Positions 26,501-41,500 of a stretch of 64,000 nucleotides of DNA are shown here, piece after piece; within the stretch, counting starts at the first letter, position 1; each line of letters opens with the position of its first letter. The translations under genes were made by a program, and so were the position numbers. The notes beneath the pieces were generated by a model that was given only the letters and a program-made list of their open reading frames with translations, searched no databases and was not told the DNA's origin. Origin of the DNA: Struthio camelus (lineage: Eukaryota > Chordata > Aves > Struthioniformes > Struthionidae); the NCBI RefSeq assembly GCF_040807025.1, contig NC_090944.1:125045738-125109737 (forward strand), given 5' to 3'.

Positions 26501-29500
26501 GCCTGGATCGGGAAAAGCTCCTATATGGATACATTTCAGGAAAAAAATCACTATGTAGAATGTTTGTTCAAGAATTAAGTGGCCTTACATTGGAAGAGAG
26601 TACTTACAGATGTACTATTCCCCACTGAGCATCCAAGTCCTTTTGAAACTGAAATTAAATCTTTCATGAGCTATTTGTATATAAATAGTACTTTAAAACT
26701 TACTATGAAATCAGTTCAGCCTACCAGTCTTACTTGTATGAGTTCAGTGTTGCATGTGTGAAAAGGAGGCTTACATTTTGACTTCTTTTGTCACAAACTG
26801 TCCTACTTGAAAACAAGTATTAACACTTATTCTCACCTTCCAAAACGTGATCAGATTCTTCGAATCCTTTCTTTACATCTCCTTTATTAAGCTTTCTTAT
26901 AAGCTTAAAGAAGGATTGTTGCTCAATAGCTTCCTAGGAAACAAAATAGCACAGTGAAGTTTTTATGGAAACAGAGTGACAGCAACACTTTCTCTGACTG
27001 AATAAAAAATATCCAAGATAAAAAGCACAAGAACTTACCAGACACTACCTATGGCAATAGCCAAATGACTTAAAACAGTACAAAACAATTTTTCGCAACA
27101 CAGTAATTTTACAGAAAGCACCATAATTGGACAATCTTAGATTGTTCCTTGTGATCCATTTTACCTCAGGGACCCAGAACCCCAAAGTTCATAGCCACCA
27201 GAGCTACGACTCACAACTAAAGGAACTGATGAACTGCAGTCCATGGCTCCAGGTGGGAGAGGTGAGGGAGAGAGACAAAGAAGAGAGACACAAGGAGCAA
27301 ACTAAATCTCCCAGAAAGGATGAGAGCTTCTTCAGAAATAGTTGCCTTTGGAGTCAAATACGATAATCTTTCTTGCTGAAATTTTACCAACATATTTCCC
27401 TTTTGCCAAAGCAGAAGCTTCCATAATAAAAAAGCAACCCAGGGCTCGCAGAAGAAAGAAAAATCAGCACATTTTTGGCCCCATTATCTTTTGGCTGGAT
27501 GAACAAGTCGCTAAAACCCTCAGAAAGGCAAAAGTTCTCAAATGTTGTTTGTGAACTCCCGAATCATAAAAGCTAATCAAAACCTTTGTGTACAGATGAC
27601 AGCATCAATATCTGTACTAGGCAATGCCTAGTAACTCTTCATATTTGAAGAATACATGAATACAATTCGCATTACAAAACAGTTGGATTATAAAAAATTA
27701 GAAACCCATGGTTCTAATTTCCCCCCAGTGAGAATGGCTTCATACATTTTTTTCTGTCTGTGAATGCCTTCTTAGCTATTGCCATTTGCTTTTACTCTCA
27801 CATAAGGAAATCTTGTTAATAAGTCTTCTGATTAAAAAAGGTATAAATGATCACAAATTGGTGACACTCATTTCTTCAGCTTTGAGAAGATCTGCTAAAG
27901 GACTGTATACATACAGTCAGTGGAAATGTTCACTGTGGAGACATAACTCCTGCAAATTAATTTCATCAGCTTTAGAAACTAGACAAATATTCTGCAGAAT
28001 CTCAGATAAATAGCACAGCTACAGAGGGAAAAGGGACTTTTTCACGCCCTCTTATTGAGTGTTGAAAATCAGCGAATAGAGAATGAACGAATACCAACGA
28101 AGCCAGCAAGGCTATACCAGAGAAGACTATAGAAAGTAGGCATCTGTGGGCAAGAATGTAACTGAAAGCAATCTTGTTAATGTAAGCAAATTTGTGTTGA
28201 GTGCAATATACCTCGCAGAGTCTGGCTGATTTGTTTCAATGTTAAATAGCATAGGACAAGTTAATGAATTCCCAATTACTATCATATGAAAAGTGTATCC
28301 TCTTTATATTTAAATACATAAATTAATCTTTTTTATCTGTATCTTGCTGCATTTGCACCACAAAGGCAGCAAAACACATGGTTACATAATCCCATGTGTG
28401 AGAACAGAGGTTAACTAGCCATCAGGAGGCCACAGGTTAACTGCGGAAGCAGATCTGTGCCATCTTACCCAAATCGTGACAATAGGTTTGAGCTCTTCGT
28501 ACTTAATCTTCACAGCTTTAGCCGCTATTCTGGAATGCTCTTGTGTGTCTGCAAGAACTGCACCGATGATATGACCGACACAAGTGACCTACGGGTAAGA
28601 ATAGGACTCATCATCACTTGCTGTGCGTATATGAAGGCACTGAAAGGCTCACGATGATTTCTCATCTCTTCCGTCTGTGCAATTCTTGGATAAGGCTTTT
28701 TAAAAAAAGCTTTGAGTGAGATAAAGCTGAGTAGCTAGAGTTGTGGTTTCTTGCTTCTCTCTGAGGGCCAGGTTCACTTTCACTATATAAGAGCTATCTG
28801 AATGATATATAGCCAAAATTACTCATAACTTGTCAAGGAAAAACTTGACTGCAAATAACTTTGAAAAGTAACTGAATGAGTGAGCCTGTTCCAGATGACT
28901 GCAGCTTAGAGGAGAATGGTGCAGATAGATGGAGGAGAGGGGCACAGAGTGAGGAAATTCAGGCGCTACTGAATTTGGCAGTAAGATTTCTATTGACTCC
29001 AATGCAGTCAGGATTTCACCCTGCGTACAGTGGAGGACTTCACTGGATAAGATGAGGAACTTCATCTCCTAGGTAGCGTGATCAAAACAGATTATTTTCA
29101 ACACGTACCATGTCATCAGCAAAGACAGTCTCGTCGTTAGCGATGCCAGTGATATTACTCCCAGGAACATCCTTAGCAGAGACAAAACACACAAACCCAG
29201 GGACAGTCTGGGCCTCAGATGTATCTACAGAACTAAATAAAGAGAGCAGGAGAAGCAGTTATTATTTCTCATTGATCTAATTCTGTAAGTGCTTATAAGC
29301 ATGAAATACCAATAAGTCTACGGGCCTGATTCCCCATGGTCTGGCTATGCAAAAGAGGAGTTTGTCATATAACTATCATGCGAGACCAAGGCAGAAAGGC
29401 AACAAATCAGACTTAAATCATTAGGGATCTATACTATAATTTGGATCCTGACAGTCAGTCTGATTCCCAGGTGCTTCTTTGAACTATACTGTATCATACA

Positions 29501-32500
29501 TCTTTTGGCTGAGACACATCTGAACTTGACCTCCTGATCATGGCTACTAGAGATCTCCTGGTGCTCTTATCCAAAGACAGATTGGTGTTAGTGATGGCCT
29601 GGCCTTTCTCCACTCTCCTCTTAGATGTTATGATTCTGTAAAGGCAGGATTTCTCTCTGTGCACTCAAAAATAGGAGATTTTACTGTCTACATATAGCAT
29701 CAACAGTGTGTTCACGTCCACAGAAAAATGTGGCTGTGAGTCTGGAAGAAGTTGCTAAGTACCAGTGACAAGGAAGCTGTAGGGTATTTAAACGGACATT
29801 AAAGAAATGAAGCTCCAAGAGATAAAAAGTTTCATGAGTGGTCTTGTTCAGTAGTCAGTAAAAGAGGCACCTAACCAAAATGCTTGCCTGCTTGAGTTGT
29901 ACACAGACTTAAAACTAAGTGACAAGCAAAACAGAAAGTAACCATAAATACATTTCAGAAAACTTTCCAGCTCCCTTTGCAATATTTTGTACACTGGCTA
30001 TGCAATTGGCTGGCTTGGCAATGGAGCTGTTGCAAACAGAAGAGCTGTGGGTATGTTTCTCCTAACTGAATGATTTATTGTCTTTCATAAATTGCTGTTA
30101 TTTTTCCAGCATGCTTGTACAGATTCCTGAAACTCCACTACAAAATGTGCCTGAAAGTAGTTGTTTATGCATCCCAGTGAGTTATGAACTTAAAAAAAAA
30201 TAAACATACGAATTAACTTTTACACATGAACTCTTAGACAGCAGAAACTGAAGACAACGTTATTTTTCTTTGGAAAGTTCGCTTTCCCGCGCTTCTGCAA
30301 TAAGGCCTCAGAAAGAATCCCCTGGCTGATTTCCTTAGTCAATACTCAGGCAGGTGATTTCTAACTTACACTTAGTGGTCAAAACCTGACTCAGATGAAG
30401 TGAAGTTTTGTCATTAACTTCAACAGAGCCAATATTTTGACCAGCAAAATTATAGGCGGAAATACCTCTATCACCTGATAAAATATTCTGCCACTTCCTC
30501 TGCAGAATGACACACACTTATGGCTTGAAATGTGAATGCATGCATTACACAGTACAAGTGCAAGGGTATGTGCACAGCAATCTCTAGAAAATACCGCATA
30601 TTGTGGCCACAAGCATAGATCTGATGCTTTCTCTACTGCCTCATGTGCACGAGTAATAGTAACAACGCCTATTTGTTTGTAGCACCACCAGTGACCAAGT
30701 TGAAACACCTAAGATTTAACTGTGATGACACAGCAGTTTCCTTCATAACTTGGGAGTCAACTACATCTGTGCACCCCTGACTACCGTGCTGCCCGCCCTG
30801 TATTAGAGCACTGTGGGAAACGTCTGGGCAGGAAGCCTAAATAGGCAGGAAGTATTGCCTAAGGAACAAACAGCACATTGCAAGGCTTCTGAAGATGACA
30901 TGGGGCAATGTAACGTAGAGTGTCCCACATCAAAGCAGTCCAGAGCAGATGAGAGCCTGCAGAGCCACCACAATGTAAGCACAGTTAGGGATTTTGTGGG
31001 GCAGTCAGTACCGCAATATAACAGCATTAAGACTCACATGAGAATGCAGAAGACACTATCTATCAGGGTAGGCTATTGAGAGGTGGTTAGTCAGCACGGT
31101 TATAAATTATGCATCAGCCATGCTCCGTATGGACAAGATGTGTTTCAAGCCAGCTGCCCTCCCAGCTACCGATCTATCCACCTTACTACAGCCAAACACA
31201 AACAACTCTATGTCTATTAGATGAGGCTAATTCATATAGGCTGCTATGCTGAAGCCTATATCAAGCGATCATGGCCAGAGCAAATAAGCACTCTGCAAGG
31301 TCAAAGCAGAAGATGATGCACACACAGCTGACTACAAACCAGTGGGAGTGCTTTGGTGGAACTGCATGTTACAAGCTGAATTTTTAGGCAGGCAAAAAAG
31401 GGCATGTCCAAGCTGCATGCTCAGGTCAGGGATTAAGGTGACATCTCCTCAGACATTGTGGTGCTCTCCTATCCTGCTCCTTTTTAGTCCTGCACATTTG
31501 AGTGTAAGAGATGGGGCATGCAAGAATTCTGCCTAGGGACCAGGACTCGGTGCTCCAGTAAAGCTGGGAGTTCAATGTTAACTCCCTCACACTCCCACCG
31601 ATGTAGATTTGCAAGACAGTTGTAGCACACACAGCTCACCTCTATGTAACGATGTGCAATGAACTGGAATTCCCACTAATGCAAGAACCTTCTCCTCACC
31701 CCTTTCTTGACAGATCACTGTTTTCTAAGCCATCAGATACCAGATGCTTGCAACATCTGGAACTCAGGAGCAGCACTTACAGGATCTTAGCGTGGGCTTT
31801 GGTGCTGGTGACCAGTGTTAGATACAGTTCATTCTCATAGTGAGGGATGTCGTCACAGTAGACAGCCTCTCCACATGCTTGTTTGGCTGCTGAAAGGTGC
31901 ATCAAAGGCCGGCCCACCATATCTTCAACTGCCTGCCCTGTGGGCACTTCCTGGAGTAAAACACAAGGCTATCTACTGCTGCTCCTATTGCAGGGGATAC
32001 AAGCATTGACCAGAGAGCAAAAGGCAGGAGATTCATTCTAGTGAGTTTGGGAAGGGGAGGACTAAGTCCTGTGGGAAAGGAAGATAAACAAGATGGAGTG
32101 GCTACACAAAGGGGGGTAGAGAATGAGGTGAAAGGGACTCAATTCTTTGAAACAGCTATAGAAGAGAAGGGTTTGATGTGACAGCCGGTATGAAAGATTC
32201 AAATTCTACAGCCAGCTTCTCCTCTCAAACCTAAAGAGAACAGGTCATGAGCAGAGAAACAAGGAAGGAGATACATCCTGAATCCGAAGCCTGAGAGATG
32301 CAAATAGAGGCAGGCTGAAACTGCATAGTAGAACAGGTTTAGTTTGGATACAGAGCTCTGGCTGAAGAAGAAAAGTGGTACCCACAGCAATTGGGTAGCA
32401 CACTTCAGGAACAAAGTCTTGAGCGATGACAGGAAAGAATGTTGTATTCTAAAGCAAGGAAGGGACAGAGACCCAAATACAAATCTCATGAATGGCAGAA

Positions 32501-35500
32501 CTGCAGGAAGTTCATGTACGGTCCATATTCAGGAAGGCAACGAGACAATAAGCAGCACAGTTTGGGCTATAGAAAAGCCTGAGCCTGGATGATGTAGGTA
32601 CTGCTACTTACTTGGAAGAGCTGGACATTTGCAATGGGATCTTTGTGAAACAGCTCTGTGGCACTGATGTAGTTCGAGGGGATGGGCTCACACAGCTTAT
32701 TCTGCCAGAGACACATTAAAGAACAATCATCTCTCCTGCCAGTCCCTTTCTCACATTCCCCAGTAGCTCAGGATATTCTCCTCTTTCCCCCAAGCTGGAG
32801 TTTCCCTTCTACGTACCAGGGTAACCTGCAGAGCCATGAGGGGCAAATGCACCAGTCGGAGGCTGGTCAACAGAGAAGAGTACAGCTGTTGGTACTGTGT
32901 GGCAGAAGCCCACAGTCGCCACATAGATGGGTCTAGTGCTCAGCTTGCCATGAACGTAAGCCTTCTTTTACAGGGTAAAAGGCAAATGGGAAGAATAACC
33001 ACAGCCCTACGAGAGCAGGTGCGGTGCACTGAATGGGAGAAATCCAGGAATCCTCCCACGGGCTCGCAGAGCAGTGTTTTTCCACAGCAAGGTGGGGGTG
33101 CCAAGGGGGAGCAAGTGGGCAGAAACATTGGTCACTGTCACACAGAGAAGGAGCAGGGCAGCTCTGGCAGTCATTACAACAGGGAGTTTTCTGTCAGAAA
33201 ATATTCCCTTCATGGCCACCTGCAGGCATGCTAAGTCTGACTTGTATCTAAGTCTAAGACTTGTATCTAAGTCTAAGACTTGTATCTAAGACTTGTATCT
33301 AAGACTTGTATCTAAGTCTTGTATCATGCTAAGATCTGCTTGTATCTGAACCCTCCTCGTGCCTTCCCAATCCAGAGAGCGTGCACAGGCCCATCTTTCC
33401 CAGCCGTCCTTCCTCAGCAGCACTCACAGGGCCATTGTGCTGCTTGCTCAGCTTCTGAAGCACCGTCAGGTAGAACTTGAAGAAGAAGCTGAGTGTGAGT
33501 GTACGTCGAAAATCCACCATCCCACCAGGTGCAGAAGGAGACAAGTCCACCTCACCCGCCAGCAAGCGGCAGGCATCCTGCAGCAGCTTCTCGTTCCAGT
33601 CTCTGCAAAGGAACACAGTGATACTCAGCCCTTGCTTAGCCCTAAATATTACCAGGCCAGATGAACTCATCTGACATGGCAGCTCCAGTGGCTCTCAAGT
33701 TACAGCTACTCGCTCTACCTCTATCTATAGTATATGTGTCATCTTTGCTCTCATATTGGGCATATGTCTTCTGTTCTAAAGATATGGCAATGCCATTAAA
33801 TGATGAGTGCAGGTTTCTCAGTTCGGTTTGAATGAAATTCAGTTTTTCAGGCCATCCCAGTGTCTAGGTTATGCCCACCTTTACAGATGAGTGCACTTAG
33901 CAGGAAAAGAGCTCTCTGAATGAGACGCTGACATGGATCTTTGAGGGAAAGGAGTACTGGAAGGAGCAAGGCTTTGCACAGAACGCAGACTGTTGTAAAA
34001 CTGTAGCTATGCTTCTTCCCCTTTCTCCTTCTGCTACCAGAGAGGATTCAGGATATTTAAATTGCTTCTGTAAAAGTCAACATTGCTGCTATTAGGAAGC
34101 CTTTCTATCACAGAAAAATGCCTACCTCCCAGTGAGCTCGTGGCAAGTTTTTACTGCTAGGACAGTTGTAGGAGCCATTCCTCCATAGCTCAATTTAATC
34201 TCTTCCACTTGGCTAGTGCCTTCTTGGAACTGGACTCTCATGCCACAGGTCACAATAGCAATGTCATCCTCCCGTCGGGAAGCCTGCTTGAAAGCTGAGA
34301 AATATTCACCCTAGGAGAGAGGGAAAGATTTCTTTATTGAAAGCACACCTTGGCATGCTTTGGAATATAGACATGCACAAGCTGCTGGCCTGTTCCTACA
34401 TGGATGAGCTATTCCAGGGAACTGTATCTGGTTGATTCACCTTGCAATGACAAGCAGGACATGCTTGTTCAGGTAGGACTGTATGTTTTCTTGAGATTGA
34501 AAGATTAATACTAATGTATTAGATCAGAGGTTATTATCCAAGCTAGGATTGTGTGGGAGATGAGCTTTGATGAAGATCTGCTGGAACCTGTCACATTTTT
34601 TCCATGTCTTGGGAAGAGGAAGCAAGACAGAATTTTTGTGCACAAACAAGTTTACTCTTCCTCAGTAACTTTTTATTTCTCCCAGTTTGCTAAGCTGCTG
34701 AGTTGGAGGCCTAATCAGTAACACTGAGATCCTCCTAAACCACTTCTCTTCTTGTTGTTCAGAAAGTCTTTGAACTCTGAAGAATTGAAATCAATAATCA
34801 CAAATGGATCCCAGGTCTAGAACGGACCAGGCTAACGGATATAAGACTTAATTTCAGGCTATTCCTACACATACACTTCTCAGCAACTACCCTGACTTCA
34901 CATACTTCTTTTCAAGGCACCAGTAACTACCACTATTTTATAGAGTGACATGCAACATGGGATTAACACTCTGCTAGTTTACACCAAGTGATGGTGTCAC
35001 ACTAGAGCCATAGTAAACCCAGTTTTTCCCCTTCTCTGTCCTGCAGAGTATGACAAATTCCCACTCAGGCAACGTGCAGATTCAGAGAAGAATCAGATCT
35101 GATGACTTTGCATGGCCCTTCTGGAGAGTTTGCTGCCAAGTTTTTTCTGTAATGGCTTAGCCAAGTGACTCTGCACAGCACAACACCCTGTTCCATTAAT
35201 TATCTCTAATCAGAAGCGAGCAATGCTTTTTCTGTTACTATAAAGAACGATTCCTCTATTTTTGGCAATGAGTGCAGTTTCACAAGAGGCCCATTTTGTG
35301 CATCAAGAACTCATTACTGGAGATATAACTGAAGCGTGTGTTTCATTTCCTGAATTCAACTAATTAGTGGGCAGCCAACAGACAATAGCCAAGGAGCATC
35401 AGTAGCATCCTCCCAATGAGGGCATTCTGCCACTCTGCTTGCTAAAGCAATTAGCCTTCAAAGAGGAGAAAAGCAGCCTCTTCCCCTACTGCACACTTCA

Positions 35501-38500
35501 GAGAAGCTTTCCAAAAATGTGATTGTAATGAGAGGACAACACTTGCTCTCATTTGTCACAAGAGACCAAAGTTATCTTGGTGCAAAGTCCTATGGGAGAC
35601 AAAACACCTGCTCTCCTTCCTCATTCCTAGCTAGGTAAGGACAACCGCTACAGCAGCTGCCCGTGTCTGCTCTGCCTCTCAGTAACACAACAGAGCATGT
35701 CCCTTTCAGGCTTTTACAGTGAAAGCTTCTAGGTATTAGCTATCTCACAGGAAAAACACACTTTCATAGCAGAGAAAAAAAAAAAAAGCAACCCAAACTG
35801 CTAAGGGTTGCATATGAATCTAAATTAGTCTCCCACCTCTCCTCCTGGAGAGGAGGCAATATCAACTAGGAGGACACTAAGAGCTCCACAGGCTCCAAAA
35901 GATTTGTAGGCAATATTTACAATTGCAAAAGCATTGTTTCCATGTCAATTTATTCAGTCCACCACTATGGAAGAGAGGTCAATAATGATTTAAAGGTTGG
36001 AGGATACTAACTTGAGGAATGAAGTAAGACTTGATCACCTCTTCCTGTCTCCCCAGCAGGACAAAAACTGTGATACTGTGAACCTGTGATGACAACACTG
36101 AGCAGACAGTATTTTAAGCTTAAGGCAGTTTTCTTAAAACAGAAATATAAAGCCATTGTGTTACTAGGTCTTTTCTACTGAAAAAACAGTAAAGATCTAC
36201 ATGATAATGAATAATGGTATCTTAAAAGATTAAACAACCGTGACAAACATGATTTAGGAAGATGTACACAATGAAAAGGATATGAAGGGCTGATGGTCAT
36301 TAAGTGAGCAATAATGCAGATGGCGGACAACATTTATTAATTTCATCTGGAATGAAATTTTTTTTAAGCCCAGAAGAGAAAGAGGGCTGTTAAGCAGAGA
36401 CTATGTCCTGTTCTAGGAATGCCATTTTATACACTAAAAGATAAGCATTATCTTCTCTTCTGTGATCTGCTTATATGTATCTTAAATCCAGTGAGCTCTT
36501 TCCTTTTCTGAACGCTGTCTTTGCTCAGCTGCATCTCCCTTACAAACATAGACTAAAAAACCCTTTTCCTGAACACCTTCTGCAGCTGACACACAGACTA
36601 GCAGGGGGAAGAGGCTGTTACCTCCTCTCCCTTAACAATCTCTCTATGTGATAAAGCCCACCATGAATTAAATCTCCCTACTATCTCCCTACTTTAGTAA
36701 CACTAAATAGTGAAAACTGCTAAATTTCTTTGGTCTAATTCTTCATGTTGTTTGGCCAGTCTTGCTCTTGTGCAACAAGTCATATAAATGCAAGAGGCAA
36801 TACCAGTTTTAAACAAACATAAACCAAAAAATCAGATTCTGCTGTGTGTTGACACAACCCTGCTTCCAGCTGTGAGGAAATCACAGTTACAGAAGACTTT
36901 GCCTGCCTCATCCCAGTACCTTCAGGCATCTCTTGAAGAACTTTAGTCACCCTGGCTTCACATTTATGAGCAAAGATTAACCAAGAATCCATGAAGCAGA
37001 GAGTTCAAAAGTTATTTTAGTTTTTCAGATCAATGAGCTGCATATAACCTACAGATAATGCCACTGCCCTGATGGTAAAAGTTTATTTGTTTTGTGAAAT
37101 TTGCCTAGAGTACGAGCTTTTCTTCATAGTCATATGGAAGGAGGAACATGGTGTTGTCCATCGACTCCCTCAAGCGTGTTTTTCATTTTGGCAACGACCG
37201 ATGCTTTTTGCAATTACCACAAGTTCAAAGTAGAATCACTGAGAAACAGACAGAAAAATAAATGAAATACCTGGGTTCTCTTAATACTTAGACACCCAAA
37301 AAAAGAGAGGACAGACAAAGGATTTATTAGTTATTTCCCATAACATGACAGCATTTCTGGAAAATCAATGTTTTCCATTTATAAATGGAAAACTACACTG
37401 TGCATCCTTTCATCTTATAACTAATGGCCTCAAGCTCTAAAAAGGTTCTTAATATCTTCATTAGCATAAAATTACAGTATGATGTTCTCAGCCCTAAAGG
37501 GAAAAAGAGAGTTTGACCCTCTGACACTGAATCATTTGTGGCTTATGCTGCTACAGAAAAGAAACGTTCATTGATCTATGTGAAGGAAGTTTTATAGGCT
37601 CAGCTGAAGTTGCAAGTCCACATTGCCAAAATGCCAGAATAATCAATCCTTGTGGTTTCAGTCTAACAAGACAGGGACATGGAAACTGAACTTCTTTCCT
37701 ATCCCTACAAACTTTTTCCCAGTTATTTTCACATTTCTTTTCCCATTCCAGTTCACAGAAATCAAACAGGAACTTCAGCAACCTTACTTCACTTACTTCA
37801 GGAATTGCTAGCATCTTTGCTGCACTATGTTGCAAATAGAGAACTTAGACCTTTAGGAATATTGCATTGTCACATTTCATCATTACTGACCATTCTCAAA
37901 AAACTGCAGACAATGAAGTGAGGTTTCTTATTTCTTGCACTAAAAAACTTCTTGGGCTTGTAGCACTTTACTGTAGAGCCCACCTCCCCTTGCTTATCAA
38001 AAAGAGAGATTTTCACCAAATAATCTATGTGCTTGCTGATCCACTTGGGCTACATAAGTATTTGGAGGTCATTCTTCAAGGAAAAGTGCCTAATGTATTT
38101 AAACACCCACATAACACCATTTTAGCTCCACTGACACTGAACTCTATTCCCACTAGCTTACCTTCCTGCTGTAGGGTATCTCAACAGAGAGAAGTATTTC
38201 TTCAGGTTTCAGTACTGTCTTTCTGTATCCAGTGAAGAACTTCTCATCCATTGTGATAGTCCTTTTGCCCTCTGTAGAGCAAGGAGAGATCAGTGGTGGA
38301 TGAATGAATAACTCAGATGAAGAATGGCAAAAACACGTGTGAAAGAGCCTTCAGCCTACAGAAGTCATTCTTGATGTGGTATCATTTTTCTTTTTTCAAT
38401 TCTGTTTCACCAAATCAGAAAGGATTTTCTCAAGTTTAATTTGGTCCTTATGGAATCTGTGATAGCTTCTTATGGGATCTATGATAGCTTCTATCTACAT

Positions 38501-41500
38501 ATGATGTTTCATCTGCCCAGGAATTGATCATCAAAGAGACCTCTCAAAGTTCTTTCTCCTTCTTAAAGCTGAGCCTCCAGGTGAATCAGTTTCCAGCATC
38601 CCAAAGTAGTTCCCTCTTTCCCCTTTCCTTAGCCTACCACAAACTCATTACAAGAGAAAGTCACTGATCAAAGAGTCTGCTTAGTTCTCAAAAGGATCCT
38701 ATTTCAGAAAAAAATTCTTCTAACGAGTAAATACAAATTGTGACATCTTTCTTTCTTCATAGGCGAGTATCAATCTTTATCTGAAAAATCCACAAGAATC
38801 AAAGTATGATAGTGACAGAAACTACCTAATGACTATAATATGCTTGTTTTTCTTGAATGGACATCTTCAACCAGCTCTTCACAAGGATATGTCTGTGAGT
38901 GCATAACACAGTACCAGAGATTCATTTTATTATAGAAATTAAAAGTCTTTAGGGAACGAATCTTAGGTCTAACCTTAAGTCTTCAGCCTTAGAAAGGGCA
39001 AACCCCGGAAGACTCAGACTAAGCCTATGTTCTTTAAAGTTAACACACACTTTCCTTAAGTTCTGACCTGACCTAATAATGCACAGGAGAGGACTGATGA
39101 CTATCCCACCTCCCTTAGTGCCACAAGGAAATGTAAGTAACTTACCATTTGATATCAGGGTCAGTTTGCTTCCACTTGCCATTAACACAGGATTTAAGTC
39201 AGAGATTGGGCTTGCTGTCATTATGTTCCCACCGAGAGCCTAGCATAATAATATATGCATTAGATAAACATTAAACAACAACAGAAAGATACAGCAAGGA
39301 CACCCCGTATTCCTACATTACTCCATGCACAGTGCACTAGAGTATAGCTACCCTTGAGTTTAGTTTGATAAATTATTTTGCTCGCTCAGGAATTTTTGGC
39401 CTTTAATGCAGTAGGAAAATAAATGCAAATCCCACTGAATCAATTGCAGTCCCAGCCAATAGCAACATTAGAGTGAAACGGTTTTAGAAATAGTCTTTGG
39501 GTAACACATCAAAACCACTTTATGTTCAAACCACGTACGCCCTATCATGCCAAAATTCAAATACAGTAGCGGAAATTCAGGGAAGAACCATTAAAGTGCA
39601 GAGCATCTTTTCGATGACATTCAGGAACCCAAGCTTGTTGGCTGCAGTACAAATGTATAGGATAGTATCTTGTAGATCAAAATACTTTGTTCGGCAGGTT
39701 GGCTCCTCTGCCTGCTATACATTTTTTTAATTTAATATATGCAGTTTGAACTGGCTGAACCCATCTCCTCTGTCCCCTAGTTTCAGACAGCATGGAAAAT
39801 ACCAAGAAGAGGCCTTAGAACTTATATTCTTTGCACACCCTATTGAAACTCTGCTTTTGCATAGGTGCAGCATCCCCACACTAAAAAGCTGTACAGCCTC
39901 AATTTTTATTGTCTCTGCAGCGATACTCCTCTCAGACGTTGCACTGAAGTGTTACTGTTCTGATTGCTTCACATAGACCTTCAAATTTCAAGGCAATGTG
40001 ACCTACAGAGTGTCAGACATAATAAAGACACTGTAACTCTGCTTTCAGCACCCAAAGCACCCAAGCAGTGCCCGTGTGTTTCAAGCAGCTCCTAATGTTA
40101 CTAAAGCCCCTTTCACAGCTTTCTTTTCCCTATCAGTAGAAAATGAAAACCTCTATCTACAAAAGAAGCAGGAACAAAACCAGAACCAAAATGCTTTGAA
40201 GCAGTGTCATAAGTTCCATCTCCACCAGAAGCACTAGCAGGGACACCATCAAAGGAATTTGAATTCTGAGATACGCGCCTATAAAAGATTTTTTTTTTCC
40301 AGGAGAGTTTCACTTTTAAACAATGAAATTTATTGCTTGTGGAAAATCAGCAGGCCTCTGAAAATTTGCTAGAACTGATGCATTAACCCTCTGACTACTG
40401 CAGTTGTGCTGGCAAAAGCCTACACATCTGCTTCCTCGAAGTTTTGTCCAGCACTCTAAATTCATTTTTGTTAAATCACAACCAGACCTCTCTACAGAGG
40501 TTTAAAGTTTCCTCCGTTTATCCTAACAATAGCAGTGGAAGACATGGACAATGGCCATGTTTTCCTTGATGGATTTGTGATATCAGTGTAGCACAGACAC
40601 CAGCTGAGACTCATGTTGTTCCAGGGGATGTTTTAGATGTACCAGATTCTTTGCCTAGGTTGCATGAGGAGCACAAGGCATAATATTGAATAAGGGAGGC
40701 CAGCTCCTCAGAATGAGCTTTCAATTCCAGTCCCTGATGCTCCTGAGACACTTACTGCAACATTTCTGATCTGTGGCCCTGCAAACCACCGCAGCTGTTC
40801 AAGGACGGCCTGGAACACCTCTGTTTTGTAAGGAGGAAGCTCTGCCACTGCTTTTCTCAGCACCTCCTCTATTGAACTCAGGGTACAGGCAGCCCCAAAG
40901 TTGACCCCTAAAAATGAATAAACAAATGAAAAGACTTGTTTTTCTTCTCCCAAATGTCAAAGTACAGCAGGACATAGCTATAACTGTGTCTACAAACAAA
41001 GCCTAGATGCCACTGAGTTTAACTGGACAGCAGGGTTTGGAGAAGACATTCAGTCATACTATTTCATTTTGCAGAAAAAACAGTATGCGCTGCATGCAAA
41101 CACCACATACCCAGAACAAAATTCACTTTTAAATCACAGCTCATGGTGGTACTGCCTCTCACATGAGAATGATCTGCCCACCCTCCCTTGTGCCGCAGTG
41201 TATATAAAGGATATTCTCTTCCTGTAGATGTTAGCTGGTCTTTTGAGAACTGAAATCCAAACCCCACTCCACTTTCCCATCTTAAACACGCCACTAGGCT
41301 GCACATGAAGGTGCCAGCCAAGAACTGCATTGTTCCTTTTACTCCTAATTATTTCTACGTTTGACCTACTCCCATCATAAAGATAAATGCAATACTTTAC
41401 TTGGACTGTTGAATCCAGTGCTTTTTCCTAAATTATACTAATTTTAAAACCTTTCTAAATAAAAAGATTGCCCATTTACACTCATTATTAAATCAGTTAC

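Larger units (their letters stand above)
20053..34125 (-). other. XDH: XDH introns 15-25
   Basis: Introns: 33603-34125, 32702-33427 (holds a minisatellite), 31951-32611, 29233-31780, 28589-29108, 26934-28468, 24931-26836, 23965-24805, 22307-23830, 21603-22218 and 20053-21515. Apart from the minisatellite I see only AT-rich intronic sequence and shadow open frames. Confidence 0.6.

Noticed and set aside
29222-29232. Alternative acceptor inside XDH exon 19 (TTCTGTAG)
   Set aside because: Using it would drop 8 bases and break the frame; the upstream TTATTTAG keeps phase and gives the conserved S-x-D-x-SEA.
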